Assembly (NCBI RefSeq): GCF_051106095.1
Contig: NC_135785.1
Location: forward strand, 212,225,545 to 212,289,544
Direction: 5' to 3'
Length of the DNA stretch: 64,000 nucleotides
Source of the DNA: Pogona vitticeps
Taxonomy: Eukaryota; Chordata; Lepidosauria; Squamata; Agamidae
Part shown: one piece after another, positions 37,858 through 47,963 of the stretch
How positions within the stretch are numbered: the first letter of the stretch is position 1
How the letters are laid out: every line of letters begins with the position of its first letter
Made by a program: the position numbers and the translations under genes
Notes under the pieces: generated by a model
Database searches by the model: none
What the model saw: only the letters and a program-made list of their open reading frames with translations
Told to the model about the DNA's origin: nothing

Positions 37858-38182
37858 AAGTAAAGGTTCCCCTTGACAAATTGTCCAGTTGTGTCCGACT
37901 CTAGGGGGCGGTGCTCATCCCCGTTTCCAAGGCCAGCATTTGTCCATAGACAGTTTCCATGGTCACGTGGCCAGCGTGACTAGACACGGAACGCCATTAC
38001 CTTCCCACCGTGGTGGTACATATTTATCTACTTGCATTTTTACATCCTTTCGAACTGCTAGGTTGGCAGGAGCTGGGACCAGCGACGGGAGCTCACTCTG
38101 ACCCATGGATTCGAATTGCTGGTCTTTTGACCTTGCAGCCCAGAGGCTGCTATGGTTTAACCCGCAGTACCACTGTGTCCCA
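37858..38182 (-). mobile_element. tRNA-derived SINE, minus orientation
   Basis: On the - strand the right end is tRNA-like (the B box complement lies near 38050, 'ttcgaactgctaggttgg'). The left end on the + strand is 'aaaggttccccttgacaaat' and 'gttgtgtccgactctagg', again Bov-B-like. The same family recurs at 42826-43157. Confidence 0.8.
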
Positions 38183-38197
38183 TTGTTTGGCAGAATA

Positions 38198-38630
38198 CAG
38201 TCGTGCCCCGCTTAACGATCACCCCATATAACAACGAATCCGCTTCACAACGATGTTTTTGCGATCGCAATTGCGATTGCAAAATGATGTTTAGATAGGT
38301 TTTTTCCGTTTAGCGATGATCAGTTCCCTGCTTCGGGAACCAATTTTTCGCATTACGACGATCAAAACAGCTGATTGTGGGGGCTTCAAAATGGCCACCG
38401 GCTGCTCAAAATGGCTCCCCGCTGTGTTTTTGGACGGATTCCTCACTTTACAGGCACCGAAAATGGCCGCCCCTATGGAGGATCTTCACTGGACAGTGAG
38501 TTATTCAGCCCATTGGAAGGCATTGAACGGTTTTCAATGCATTTCAATTGACTTTTTTATTTTGCTTTACGACATTTTCACTCAGTGATTTCACTGGAAC
38601 GAATTAACGTTGTCAAGCTAGGCAGCACTG
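38198..38630. mobile_element. TA-flanked DNA transposon (Tc1/mariner, Tigger-like)
   Basis: The left end is cagtcgtgccccgcttaacg and the right end is the complement of cagtgctgcctagcttgac, with TA on both sides (38196-38197 and 38631-38632). The interior has 'caaaatggc' repeats and no transposase. It belongs to the same family as 20677 and 57193. Confidence 0.85.
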
Positions 38631-38632
38631 TA

Positions 38633-40299
38633 AATATATATTCTCAATAAATATATATTCAGAATATATATTCTGCTATCCTTGTTTAACAGAATATAAA
38701 TACTATTACATCTCAACTATAATAACTGTTATGAATTTATAATCTAGTATTCAATTCATTGCTTATGTATATTGTTTCATTATTGATTATATACGTAAGA
38801 AGGTTTGTTAATCACCTTAAGCTGTTCCTCTTCAGGCAATATAAAAGATGAGTCTGGATTATTATTAAAGGAACTTTTATTAACACAACTGGTAACATCT
38901 ATTTTGTTCAAATCAACCGACCTATGTAATGACAACTGGGGAGAACAATCTCAAAACCACCTAAGACTTCTTGTTCTTGTTATCTTTTAATAATAAATTT
39001 TGGCTAGTTTCTCTTGATCAGTGGGTGGTCTCAGATATCCACTGCATACCGCACATATGGTCCTGCAATATGGGTGGCAGGACCATTCCCCTTCCGGCGG
39101 TTTCTCGCCCACTGTTGCTGGATCCACCTGGTGTACATATCGTTCCGGACCCTTGCCCTAGAGGTATACTAATACCGCCAATTCCTCTGGTCTTATGCTC
39201 TCTCTAGTCGGTATCTTTTTTCCTCTTTCATCTAAGTTTACTGCTGATCTTTTTCTAAGCACGGAGAACACCTGGGTTTCTTTATCTTGCTTCTCGGTTA
39301 TGTTTTCATTGAATACTGTCACCTTCTCCGTTTCTTTAGATAAGTTTCCTTCTTCTGTCGTCAAAAAGACATCTTTTCCCTCACAACTACCAGCTCTTTC
39401 TTCTTTTCTCCCTCCGATGTTTCTAACGGGTTTAACTGTCTTTCCCTCTCGTGGCTGTCTCGAGTCACCTTTCTCCTCCACGCAATCTCTTTTCTCTTCT
39501 TCAGCACTTTCCTGTCCCTTGATCTTTCCCTCGCTCAATACCTATTTCCCATTCTGATCCTACTTCTTTCCTTGCTTCCTCCTTCCCTTCTGTTTGCTTT
39601 ACTTTAGACGCTTGAGGGGATGGCTCACTCTGTCTCCTTGGTAGCCACTATCTCACAATATACTAATGTGTAACATTGTTTTTATTATCCTTTACATTAT
39701 TGATTTACGCATCCATGTGTAGGTGAGAGGGCCCATATACTAGTCTTGTTCCAACACTTAATAACCCTCTGGGCGGCCTTGTATGTAAACATATGTCTGC
39801 ACCTTGACAATTCAGACTAAGGTCCCCTATCCACAAAAAGACCTCTGCAACGCCAGGTGTAGAACAAGGGCGAGGGCCTTTTCCCTCCTTAGTCATCGAT
39901 GAAGGAGGACCACCTCGCTCTTCTCACTGACCAAGGCTGGCAAGGCTGATGGGAACCCCAATTCAAGCACTTGGAGCAGGAGTCAGAAGCAAAGCCACCC
40001 CTGCCAATGGGCCTCGCGTGGGGCAGTTTCTGGCCTCGGAGATTCGCCCAAGCCCAAGCCCGACCGTGTCCAAGAACTGGCGAGAGGCTCTGCTTCGAAC
40101 TATCGACCCAAATCGGTGGAAAGGAAAGAGCACGCTTCCCGCCTCAAGCCCCGTAATGTGCTGAGGGCCATCTGTGAGTCCAAATAAATAAATAAAAGGA
40201 GAAAGGCTACGGCAATTTGCCTAAGGCAAGCAACTAATACCACAACCGTGCCAATCAGGCTAATGCGCTACCCAGTTTAGGTCACTTCAGGAAAAAGTA
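38633..40299. other. intergenic upstream of HSPA13
   Basis: AT-rich at first, with short palindromes built on 'gaatatatattc' near 38640-38685. A minus-strand open frame at 39158-39538 is described separately. From about 39900 the base composition rises toward the HSPA13 CpG island. No gene can be supported. Confidence 0.45.
39158..39541 (-). other. unassigned 126-codon open frame
   Basis: Very hydrophilic, Lys/Glu-rich translation (for example KGDSRQPREGKTV and KKIPTRESIRPEEL). It has no ATG start, so it is at most an internal exon or a degraded element ORF. Protein-like sequence appears to continue downstream on the same strand (GEKPPEGEWSCHPYC, CAVCSGYLRPPTDQ) with two CxxC-type pairs. I do not recognise it. 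Strong purine bias of one strand may be the whole explanation. Confidence 0.3.
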
Positions 40300-40352
40300 A
40301 ACTGATCATCTCCCCCAGGAAGCGCGTCATAATAACGCCTCTTCTCGTCATA

Positions 40353-40360
40353 TTACGTCA
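40353..40360 (-). promoter_or_regulatory. CRE-like site
   Basis: TTACGTCA, the complement of TGACGTAA, the CREB/ATF consensus with one changed end base. About 320 bases before the ATG. Confidence 0.5.
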
Positions 40361-40406
40361 CCAAGAAGCCTCTCCTCTTCCCACAAGCCCCTTCGCACAG
40401 CTTGGG

Positions 40407-40414
40407 TGACGTGT
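40407..40414 (+). promoter_or_regulatory. UPRE-like TGACGTG site
   Basis: TGACGTGT carries the TGACGTG core bound by ATF6/XBP1. The last base differs from the usual G or A. It is fitting for a gene encoding a microsomal chaperone, but this is only a sequence match. Confidence 0.45.
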
Positions 40415-40522
40415 CTTGGGCCACCCTCGCAATGCGGTGAGGCGTTTCTGCGAGCTGCGCTCCCTCATGGGGATTGTAGTTTCCTTTCCCACAGGAGTCT
40501 ACTGGCGTCTGCGAGCAGAGAG

Positions 40523-40541
40523 ACTACCTTTCCCAGGATGC
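40523..40541 (+). promoter_or_regulatory. ZNF143/Staf-like motif
   Basis: ACTACCTTTCCCAGGATGC matches the ACTACAATTCCCAGCATGC-type motif typical of CpG-island promoters at most positions. A divergent copy on the other strand lies at 40471-40484 (ACTACAATCC). Confidence 0.65.
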
Positions 40542-40677
40542 CTGGCGCGGAGCGAGGGTTTTCCAATTTGCTCAGGGGGAACGAAGGCACAGTCAGCAAA
40601 GCGATAAAACGACTCAGGAAGCCGGCTTGCGGCCGCCGGTGTTTCGTAGGGGCTGAACCCGGGCGAGGTTGCTGGCG

Positions 40678-40702
40678 ATGGCCGGGGAAATGACGGTGCT
40701 GG
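40678..40702 (+). CDS. HSPA13: HSPA13 coding exon 1
   Basis: Encodes MAGEMTVL plus the first base of a glycine codon. The donor gtaagt follows at 40703. This is a 25-base coding exon, the usual tiny first exon of HSPA13. Confidence 0.93.
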
Positions 40703-43700
40703 GTAAGTGTGTGAACAGGATGGGCGAGATGCTCGCGGTTGGGGGTTTTGCCCGGCTCATTGCTCAGAGGCGGCGTGGATTTTCGCCCGCCCATCTGCTG
40801 CTGCTGCTTTTGGGAGAGGACAACCGGGCTCGTTCCCCTGGCCGAAACCCGTTCCTCACTGTCGCGAAACACAAAGGGAAACGCTGCACGACTGGAAAGT
40901 AGCTGCGAGGGCTCGGTGGAGCCTCCTGTTTCAGTGGCACACTACCCCAGAATTTCTGTTTGTGGCCTTTCCGGGGTTACCCCGCGTGTCATACTGAGAT
41001 GACGGGTCCTGCCAGACTAAGATGAGCTTTTGGACGAATGCAGACTCTGCTGATGACCTGTTCGACAACAAATACAAGAGTTTGGTGTCCTTGGGAGTTT
41101 GACAGAGTCAGGGCACAAAACCTCCAGCCTTTGGTGTCTGCCTTCCTCTTGCTGGAAACTGCCAAGCGAGTGGCAGGACTGCTTGAAAAGGGATGTGTGC
41201 AAATATTGAGAAGGATGCGAGGTTTGTTTCACAGGCCATTTGTGCCCCACACCGGACACTGGGGAAAGGCTGAGGTGTTTGTTTCCGGGAACAAGCAATA
41301 ACTAATCAGAAATATACCCTTGGTTTGTGAAGAGAGATTTGGTGACCTGTTTGTGCTCATTGGCTCTGGAACACCTCGATTCCCTTGGCTAGGGAAGTTG
41401 AAGGATGGGGACTGAAAATAAAAGTGGGAATATCAAAATAATGTTATTTAAATCTGTAGATTACACCATATGTTTCTGTGAAAAGGAGGTGGTAGAGTTC
41501 TAAAGGGAGCAGAAAGATGGCAGCCAATGTTTTTAAGAACTTGAGGAGCTTTCGTTGGTTGCACAAGAGAGAACAGGAGCTTTTGTTTTGTGCAAGAGAG
41601 AACAATGGACTCGGCAGAAGATTGTCAAATACGTCTGATGTAAAACAAGTAGATAATATATTTTTGCCTGCTGGAATGAGTTCTGTGACATTTTACTTTA
41701 TTTATTTATTTATTTTAGGTTCGGCTATTTTGACACTCCTGTTAGCTGGATACCTGGCCCAACAGTATTTACCTATGCCCACACCAAAAGTAATTGGAGT
41801 TGACCTCGGCACCACGTACTGTTCGGTTGGCGTGTTTCTTCCTGGCACAGGGCAGGTGAAAGTGATTCCAGATGAAAATGGACATAACAGCATCCCAAGC
41901 ATTGTATCATTTACTGAGAGAGATGTGTATGTGGGATATGATGGGTTAGAGTTGGCAGATGCAAATCCACAGAACACTGTGTATGATGCCAAGAGGTTTA
42001 TAGGGAAGATCTTCATGCCAGAGGAGCTGGAAAAGGAAAGCAGCAGATACCCATTTAAGGTAATCTGGACGTTTTGGTTATCAGCTAGTTACCAAGGGGT
42101 ATTTAGGAACAACAACTTTATTTATTTATTTAAATTTATATCCTACCCATTTAGTGAGCATGCCACTACTCTGGGCAGCTTACAAAATATTATAAAACAT
42201 ACAGATAAGAAACCATATTAAAAGAAACTAAACAAAACCCTATCACATGTTATTATTTTCACATGTTACTATTTCCCCCCTCAAAATTTCTGCTTCATTC
42301 CTTTTAAAAAATTATATTAAAAACAACATAAACCAAACCAAAAACGCTTGTACAATGTATGACATTAATTTATTTGTCTTAAGCATATTACTTCACCCAT
42401 GCCACCTTCATCCTCAGGGCTAGGTTCTCCTTTTGATATTTTTACATTTCATTCTACCCAATTTCTTGTCAGAAACACATTGATTCTTCTCCTGGTGTAT
42501 ACCTTCTCCCATTCCAAAAAAAGTATTCCAGAAATAATTTCCATATTCTTAAAGCTCTTGCTTTTGATAAGCTACTTCTTAATTTCATTTCACAAGTCAG
42601 TTCATCATTAATTTTAACAATTATAACTGAATCCCTGAAACCCATTTTAGCAGATAATTTTAATCTTTTTGATGTTGTCATGTTTAATCTTTTAATTGTG
42701 TTTTGAATCATATATTGTTTAATTTTTTTAATATTTAACTTATTTTGTTTTTAAACTGTGTGAACTTTAATGTTCTGAGCCACTTTGGGTCCCTTGTTGG
42801 GAGAAATGCAGCATATAAATAAGGTAAAGGTAAAGGTTCCCATTGACATTTAGTCCAGTCGTGTCTGACTCTAGGGCATGGTACTCATCCCCATTTCCAA
42901 ACCACAGAGCCAGCATTTGCCCAAAGACAGTTTCCATGGTCGTGTGGCCAGCATGACGACACAGAATGCTGTTACCTTCCCACTGAGGTGGTCCCTATTT
43001 ATCTACTCACATTTTTACATGCTTTCGAACTGCTAGGTTGGCAGGAGCTGGGACAAGCGACGGGAGCTCACTCCGTCGTGTGGATGCGATCTTACGACTG
43101 CTGGTCTTCTGACCTTGCAGCACAGAGGCTTCTGCGGTTTAATCCACAGCACCACCTTATACCCCTTATATAAGTAAAACTAATAATAACAAATTGCCAC
43201 ATCCCACCTTTCAGTTTAGAAGACCTGAAACCATTTGAAAAATTATTTTTGCCTGGAAATAGGGCAGTTGAATCTTTTTGATTAGAAGTGTTTAGTGCAA
43301 TTGAGAAGCATATTTTATCCTTGAACTGCATTAGTAAACTGTTCCATGATATAAATTGGCTAGAATCCTATTTTATACTTGTAGCAACATAACTCTAACA
43401 CTGTAAATTTCAACAGTTAATTGCTACCAGTTAAGAAAGAACAAGGATACCCAGTGTGGTATAGTGGACAGAGTGATGGACTAGATGTCAGGAGGCTTTG
43501 TTTGAGATCTCCGCTCAGCCATGAAATCTTGCCTGTGGTGTGGAACTGATAAAACTACTCCTTAAATACCTCACTTACTTTGAAAGCCCTGTTAGAATTG
43601 CTATAAGTTGGTTCCAACTTGACAGCACATAATAACAAGAAGATGCTTGTGCTGAGTCATACAACTGATATATGACGAGAAAAGGAAGAAATCAGACTTC

Positions 43701-46700
43701 TTAAGTGGTTGCCATTTGTGACTAAAAGACTATTGGACTTGCATTGCCAGACATAAATAACAGGATTCTGACAGACCTATTTTTACTGCACTGATTTTCA
43801 ACAATTTACAATTTATTCATCATGGTAATCTGTGGTTGCAGGTAATGAAAGGTCACTTCAGGCAAAATATTTGTTATTATAGATAAACCTTAAATACATG
43901 ATCATACCAAAATAAAGGAATTAATGAAGGGTTGGTTCTAGATTTAGTCATATATATTTTGTCTGGTGGAAGCCAATTACTTCCCCTGCCCCTCACAATT
44001 CATTGATCTGATAATGCTATACAGATGATAAAGGAATCCTGCTTAATGGGTAAGCATTTGTATAACAAAGGGGCATCTCCCTGCCTCCCTTGCAAAAAAT
44101 TTGAGCAGATGGACTGTTTACAGAATATAAATTCTGCATCCAATTTAAATAATTTTGCTTGCAAAGAACAAAGTCAGATGTATACTTATATAGAATCAAT
44201 TCTTGCTAGTAGGTATTTTTGCCATTAGTCCAATATGTATAGAGTTGCAATTTAGGATAGGTCTGTATTTTACAGCTCTCTTTTTCTCCTCTCCAGATAA
44301 TTAACAACAAAGGAGCTGCTGAATTTTCTGTTGTAACCAATGAGACTTATAATGTGACACCAGAACATATTGGTTCTCAGCTTCTCTTGAAATTGAAAAG
44401 AATGTCAGAAGACTATCTTGGAATGCCAGTTTCCAAAGCAGTTATTTCTGTGCCAGCAGAGTTTGATGAGAGGCAACGAAATTATACAATCAAGGCAGCT
44501 AGCCTTGCAGGTGATGCACTTTGTTGGGTATTCTTACTAAACACAGTTTTTATAACAATTATATGTGTAATTGTTTGCCAGTATTGACACAATTGTATCT
44601 AATGCAAGTAGAAACTATGAAAAAATGTGGAACAACAAACACTATAAAATGAAACATTTTGAAATTATGAGGATGCAGTGGAATGGAGTGTAAATATAAG
44701 ACCATGTTCACATCAGCTAGAACTTAGCTTGTTACCCAAGAAGGAAAGAGTTGCAAAAAGCAGACATGTTTTAAAAAGGGCCAACAATTTCCATGGATTC
44801 ATTGCATTTTGTATAAAACCATTGGCTACTACACCATATGAATGCATCTTGGCCAAAATACTATAGGCATTTTGCTCTGGAGTAAGAGAAATTGCATGTC
44901 ATGGCAACAAATTACAGCTAATTAATGGAGAGCTGCCCACTTGCTATTTGTATAGCCAGTTATGCAGCCAGCCATGTGACTGGCACTTGGTCACTTTGTT
45001 AATTAGCTTCAATTTGCCACTCAGACTTATGTGATTTCACCTACTGTGGAGTAAAATCCCAATGGAGATGTGTTGAAAATATCTGACCAATTGATAACAA
45101 ATAAATGATCATTCATACCTCTCTCTCTCTCTCTCTCAGGACTGGAAATATTGCGAGTAATTAATGAACCCACAGCTGCTGCAATGGCATATGGTCTCCA
45201 CAAGGCTGATGTGTCCAATGTTCTGGTAGTAGATTTGGGTGGAGGCACATTAGATGTCTCTCTGCTGAACAAGCAAGGAGGGATGTTTTTGACACGTGCT
45301 ATGGCAGGTAATGAAAAGCCTTAATTTAATTTAGTGCATAACTTGTTTATGAAACACTCAGAAACAGTTTAGATTGCAGTTCTAGTACTCTGAACCCATT
45401 TGGTGTCTTTTCCATATGCTCGCACATTATTTGATTAACTTTACAACTAGATCAAGGATGGGCAATATGTAGGCTCCACCTATATGCCTCTTCATTGGGG
45501 AAATTTGGTAATATGGAATCAAAAAAGGGTACCATTTACCACGATAGGTGGGGAATATGTGTCTTCAAGTGAAAACATTTGAAACGCTGTTGGAAGCACT
45601 ATTTAGTTTGAAAATAAGGTCTGGGTTCCACATGAGCCTTGTTTTAAAGTTAAATTACAGGTTTCTTTTGTCAGCAGCAAAATTCTGTAAGGAGATAATG
45701 CAAGAGTCAAGTCAGGTCTCCCACTCTCAGATGATATTCAGGAGATGGTGTGAACTAAATCCACGGGGAAAAACATTGCACTTCAGTTTAGGGAGAAGGA
45801 TACAAGTGTTCTGCCTTACATTATTTTTGTTATTTTACATTGACCTTACTTTATCATAGCTTGAAGACAGTTAGCTGAGGTTCATGCAGGGACTTTTCGC
45901 ACAGCTATTCAAATTTCTTTTTTGTTAAGCACAATGTACATTTTCAGGGTTACATTTTTACATTTGCCTTAATCATTTTAGCACTCTGTACATATGACAT
46001 TTCAGACCTTGACATCCTCCCGCTGACAGTTGAGCATGGGGGATGTAGCTCTTCTCTGTTGTTCAGTAGTCCAGTGGATGACCTCTGGTTGGACTTCATC
46101 CATCTGTGATGCCTTGCAGCTTTTGTTGCTTGCAGAGCTCGAGTCGCGTCATCATGTGTAGGTCTGCTCAGCTCTGAATCCGGCAATGGTCTGGACATGT
46201 TGCTGTTGCTCTTAACTGAAAAGGAAGCGAGAGAAAGTATTGAAGTATTTTGTATGAGTATAGAACATAGAAGCAATGTAGATGAATAAAGCTTGTAGAA
46301 ATAGCCAATTGATGTTAACTGGAATCATTCCAAAAATGAAGCAACTTATATCTTGATACCCAGATGAATTTTGAAATTATTAGAAAAGGTTGTCTGAGTC
46401 ATACTAGAATTAACCCTTTCAGGGATAAATGTTCAACTTTGACGGACAACCACAGAGCAAAACTACCAAGGGGTGTTGTAAAGTTTTATAGTGCTGTGAG
46501 GTCATTGAGCGTTGTACTTTTGACCTTGACAGTGCTGCATGTGCTATATTGTTATTATGAGCCAGTCATGTGTGAAAGCCTAGATTTGATCACTGCCCAT
46601 AAAGTGACAAAAATTGTGTATTTGTTGATCCTGTGATGAAGTAATGAAGTAGAGCTTACTGCTAAACAACTAAAGCACGTTTCTCGTTTCCCCCCGTGTA

Positions 46701-47963
46701 TCCCATTTACAATTTGCTTTTAAATGTATTTGTTTGAAAGCATACTTCATTCATTTTGATGGTAATTATTTCCAAATCAGCCCATGTAGCTGTACCTTAG
46801 GCTCTGTATAACTTTCATAGAGCTGCCTTGCATAAACTACAGTTCACTTGCACTTGGCAGCAGCCTACTAGGAGTATGACTATCCATGGGAGAAGGGGGG
46901 AGGGCAAATCCTAAGTTTGTTATTTCTTTATTTGTCTCTCTTCAGTACCTTATTATGATGACTGGTGGGAAGGTTGTGTTGCCAAATAGTGTAAAAACTA
47001 TCATCAGCAATCCATAGATATCATTAATAGAACTCACAGAATGATTTCTGCAGGCACCTTTGGCTAGGGGAACAATGAATCTGTTTCTTACGTCAGCCAG
47101 TTCCTATAAAAACAGAGGGCATGTTGAATATGTGACAGGTATAAACATTGTGCAAGCCTTTAAGAGTATTCAATTCTGAAAAGATGTAGCTTACTGAGAT
47201 CTGTTTCTTAAGCATCTCTGTTTTTCCATCTTCTGTTGCCCCACAATACTGTATATTTTTGACACTGTTTCTTTTTCCTTTAGGTAACAACAAACTTGGG
47301 GGACAGGATTTCAATCAACGGTTGATGCAGTATCTCTATAATGAGATCTTCCACATGTATGGCTCTTTACCGTCCAAGAAGGAAGAAATACACAGACTCA
47401 GACAGGCTGTAGAAGCTGCCAAACTAAACTTGACAAATCACATCTCTTCCACAATCAGAGTTTCTCTTACGATTCCAGAGAAGAAAGACCAACATGAACA
47501 TTTGCAAGAAGAGAACACAATAACTAGCAAACATGAGAATTTCCCATCAGAAATAGAACCTGGGATGAAAGATGGTAGGAAGGAAACCTTTTCAGAAACA
47601 CAGAGCAATATTTGGAAAAATGTTCTCTTTGAAACCAAAATTTCTCAGAAACTCTTTGAAACATTAAATGAGGACCTTTTTCAGAAGATCCTTGTGCCCA
47701 TTGAGCAGGTATTGAAGGATGGACATCTAGACAAGACTGAAGTAGATGAGATTGTATTAGTTGGAGGCTCCACTAGAATTCCAAGAATACGTAAAGTTAT
47801 TACAGATTTTTTTGGGAAAAAACCCAACACGTCTGTTGATCCAGACCTAGCAGTGGTAATAGGGGTAGCTATCCAAGCAGGAATTGTTGGGGGATCTTGG
47901 CCTCTTCAAGTTAGTGCTGTGGAAATCCCAAACAGGCATTTACGAAAGAGAAATTTTGACTGA
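40678..47963 (+). CDS. HSPA13: HSPA13 (STCH), complete, five coding exons
   Basis: Microsome-associated Hsp70 relative made of the ATPase domain only. Exons 40678-40702, 41719-42059, 44297-44510, 45140-45307 and 47284-47963 join to 475 codons with consistent phases (1,0,1,1), GT/AG borders and no break. Human HSPA13 is 471 residues. Residues 1-31 hold a hydrophobic signal-anchor ([15 protein letters not shown]). Motifs are the phosphate-1 loop VDLGTTYCS (36-44), the phosphate-2 loop [10 protein letters not shown] (225-234) and the adenosine motif [10 protein letters not shown] (409-418). A less conserved, charged insert lies at about 320-355, where the family also varies. The substrate-binding lid of ordinary Hsp70 is absent, as is normal for this family. 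The start ATG sits in the CpG island and matches the human N-terminus (MA-EMT-LGSA). The gene is convergent with ABCC13 downstream. Identity is very sure. Confidence 0.97.
41719..42059 (+). CDS. HSPA13: HSPA13 coding exon 2
   Basis: Begins after a TTTA-microsatellite acceptor ending ttttag (41713-41718) and ends PFK before the donor gtaatc. It carries the membrane anchor and the phosphate-1 loop (residues 10-122). The phase is 1 in and 0 out. Confidence 0.95.
42115..42200 (-). mobile_element. LINE 3'-end fragment in HSPA13 intron 2
   Basis: A TTTA run is followed by 'tatcctacccatttagtgag' and 'ctgggcagcttacaa', the usual 3' end of CR1/L2-type LINEs seen from the other strand. Confidence 0.55.
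42650..42825 (+). mobile_element. LINE 3'-end fragment in HSPA13 intron 2
   Basis: A T-rich run leads to 'ctgagccactttgggtccct' and 'gcagcatataaataa', a CR1/L2-type LINE 3' terminus. No coding part. Confidence 0.5.
42826..43157 (-). mobile_element. tRNA-derived SINE in HSPA13 intron 2
   Basis: Same family as 37858-38182: 'aaaggttcccattgacattt' at the left, 'gctttcgaactgctaggttg' (B-box complement) in the middle and a tRNA-like head at the right. Minus orientation, with a Bov-B-like tail. Confidence 0.8.
43450..43641 (+). mobile_element. tRNA-derived SINE (Sauria-like) in HSPA13 intron 2
   Basis: 'gtggtatagtggacagagtg' at the head, 'gttccaacttgacagcacat' at the Bov-B-like tail. Same family as 28985 and 55613. 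Confidence 0.8.
44297..44510 (+). CDS. HSPA13: HSPA13 coding exon 3
   Basis: Acceptor ctccag ends at 44296. The exon encodes [12 protein letters not shown] through SLAG with [10 protein letters not shown] inside (residues 123-193 plus one base), part of the ATPase core. Donor gtgatg. Confidence 0.95.
44850..45060. mobile_element. MITE related to the TGGCCAAAATCC family, HSPA13 intron 3
   Basis: The left end starts 'ttggccaaaatact'. Inner inverted words tggcaacaaattacagctaa (from 44902) and ttagcttcaatttgcca (to 45019) pair. The outer right end is too diverged to place. Confidence 0.6.
45118..45137. repeat. (CT)n microsatellite forming a splice acceptor
   Basis: About ten CT units run straight into the AG of HSPA13 exon 4, so the repeat is the polypyrimidine tract. 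Confidence 0.9.
45140..45307 (+). CDS. HSPA13: HSPA13 coding exon 4
   Basis: Encodes [20 protein letters not shown] through the phosphate-2 loop [10 protein letters not shown] to MAG (residues 194-249 plus one base). Donor gtaatg. Phase is 1 in and 1 out. Confidence 0.95.
45950..46276 (-). other. unassigned minus-strand open frame in HSPA13 intron 4
   Basis: A 108-codon frame opposite to the gene, with CpG-containing, protein-like stretches ([18 protein letters not shown]). No domain is recognised. It may be an old transposable-element ORF or chance. Confidence 0.25.
47284..47963 (+). CDS. HSPA13: HSPA13 coding exon 5 with stop
   Basis: Acceptor tttttcctttag ends at 47283. Encodes residues 251-475 after the split glycine: [12 protein letters not shown], the variable charged insert, [17 protein letters not shown], the adenosine motif [10 protein letters not shown] and GVAIQAGI, ending RNFD with TGA at 47961-47963. 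Confidence 0.97.

Larger units (their letters stand above)
40300..40677 (+). promoter_or_regulatory. HSPA13: HSPA13 CpG-rich promoter and 5' UTR
   Basis: A GC-rich, CpG-dense block directly before the HSPA13 start codon in an otherwise AT-rich window. There is no clear TATA box, as expected of a housekeeping promoter. Recognisable sites are a CRE-like TTACGTCA (40353-40360), a TGACGTGT resembling the unfolded-protein-response element (40407-40414), and two ZNF143/Staf-like motifs, one per strand (40471-40484 and 40523-40541). The island continues past exon 1 into intron 1. Confidence 0.75.

Noticed and set aside
39195-39557. Plus-strand frame opposite the Lys/Glu-rich frame
   Set aside because: Ser/Phe/Leu-rich mirror of the purine-biased strand; not protein-like.
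40406-41002. Several long frames over the HSPA13 promoter and first intron
   Set aside because: CpG-rich sequence has few stop codons; the true coding part here is only the 25-base exon 1.
45118-45137. CT run considered as part of a transposon tail
   Set aside because: It ends exactly at a splice AG followed by conserved HSPA13 coding sequence, so it serves as the polypyrimidine tract.
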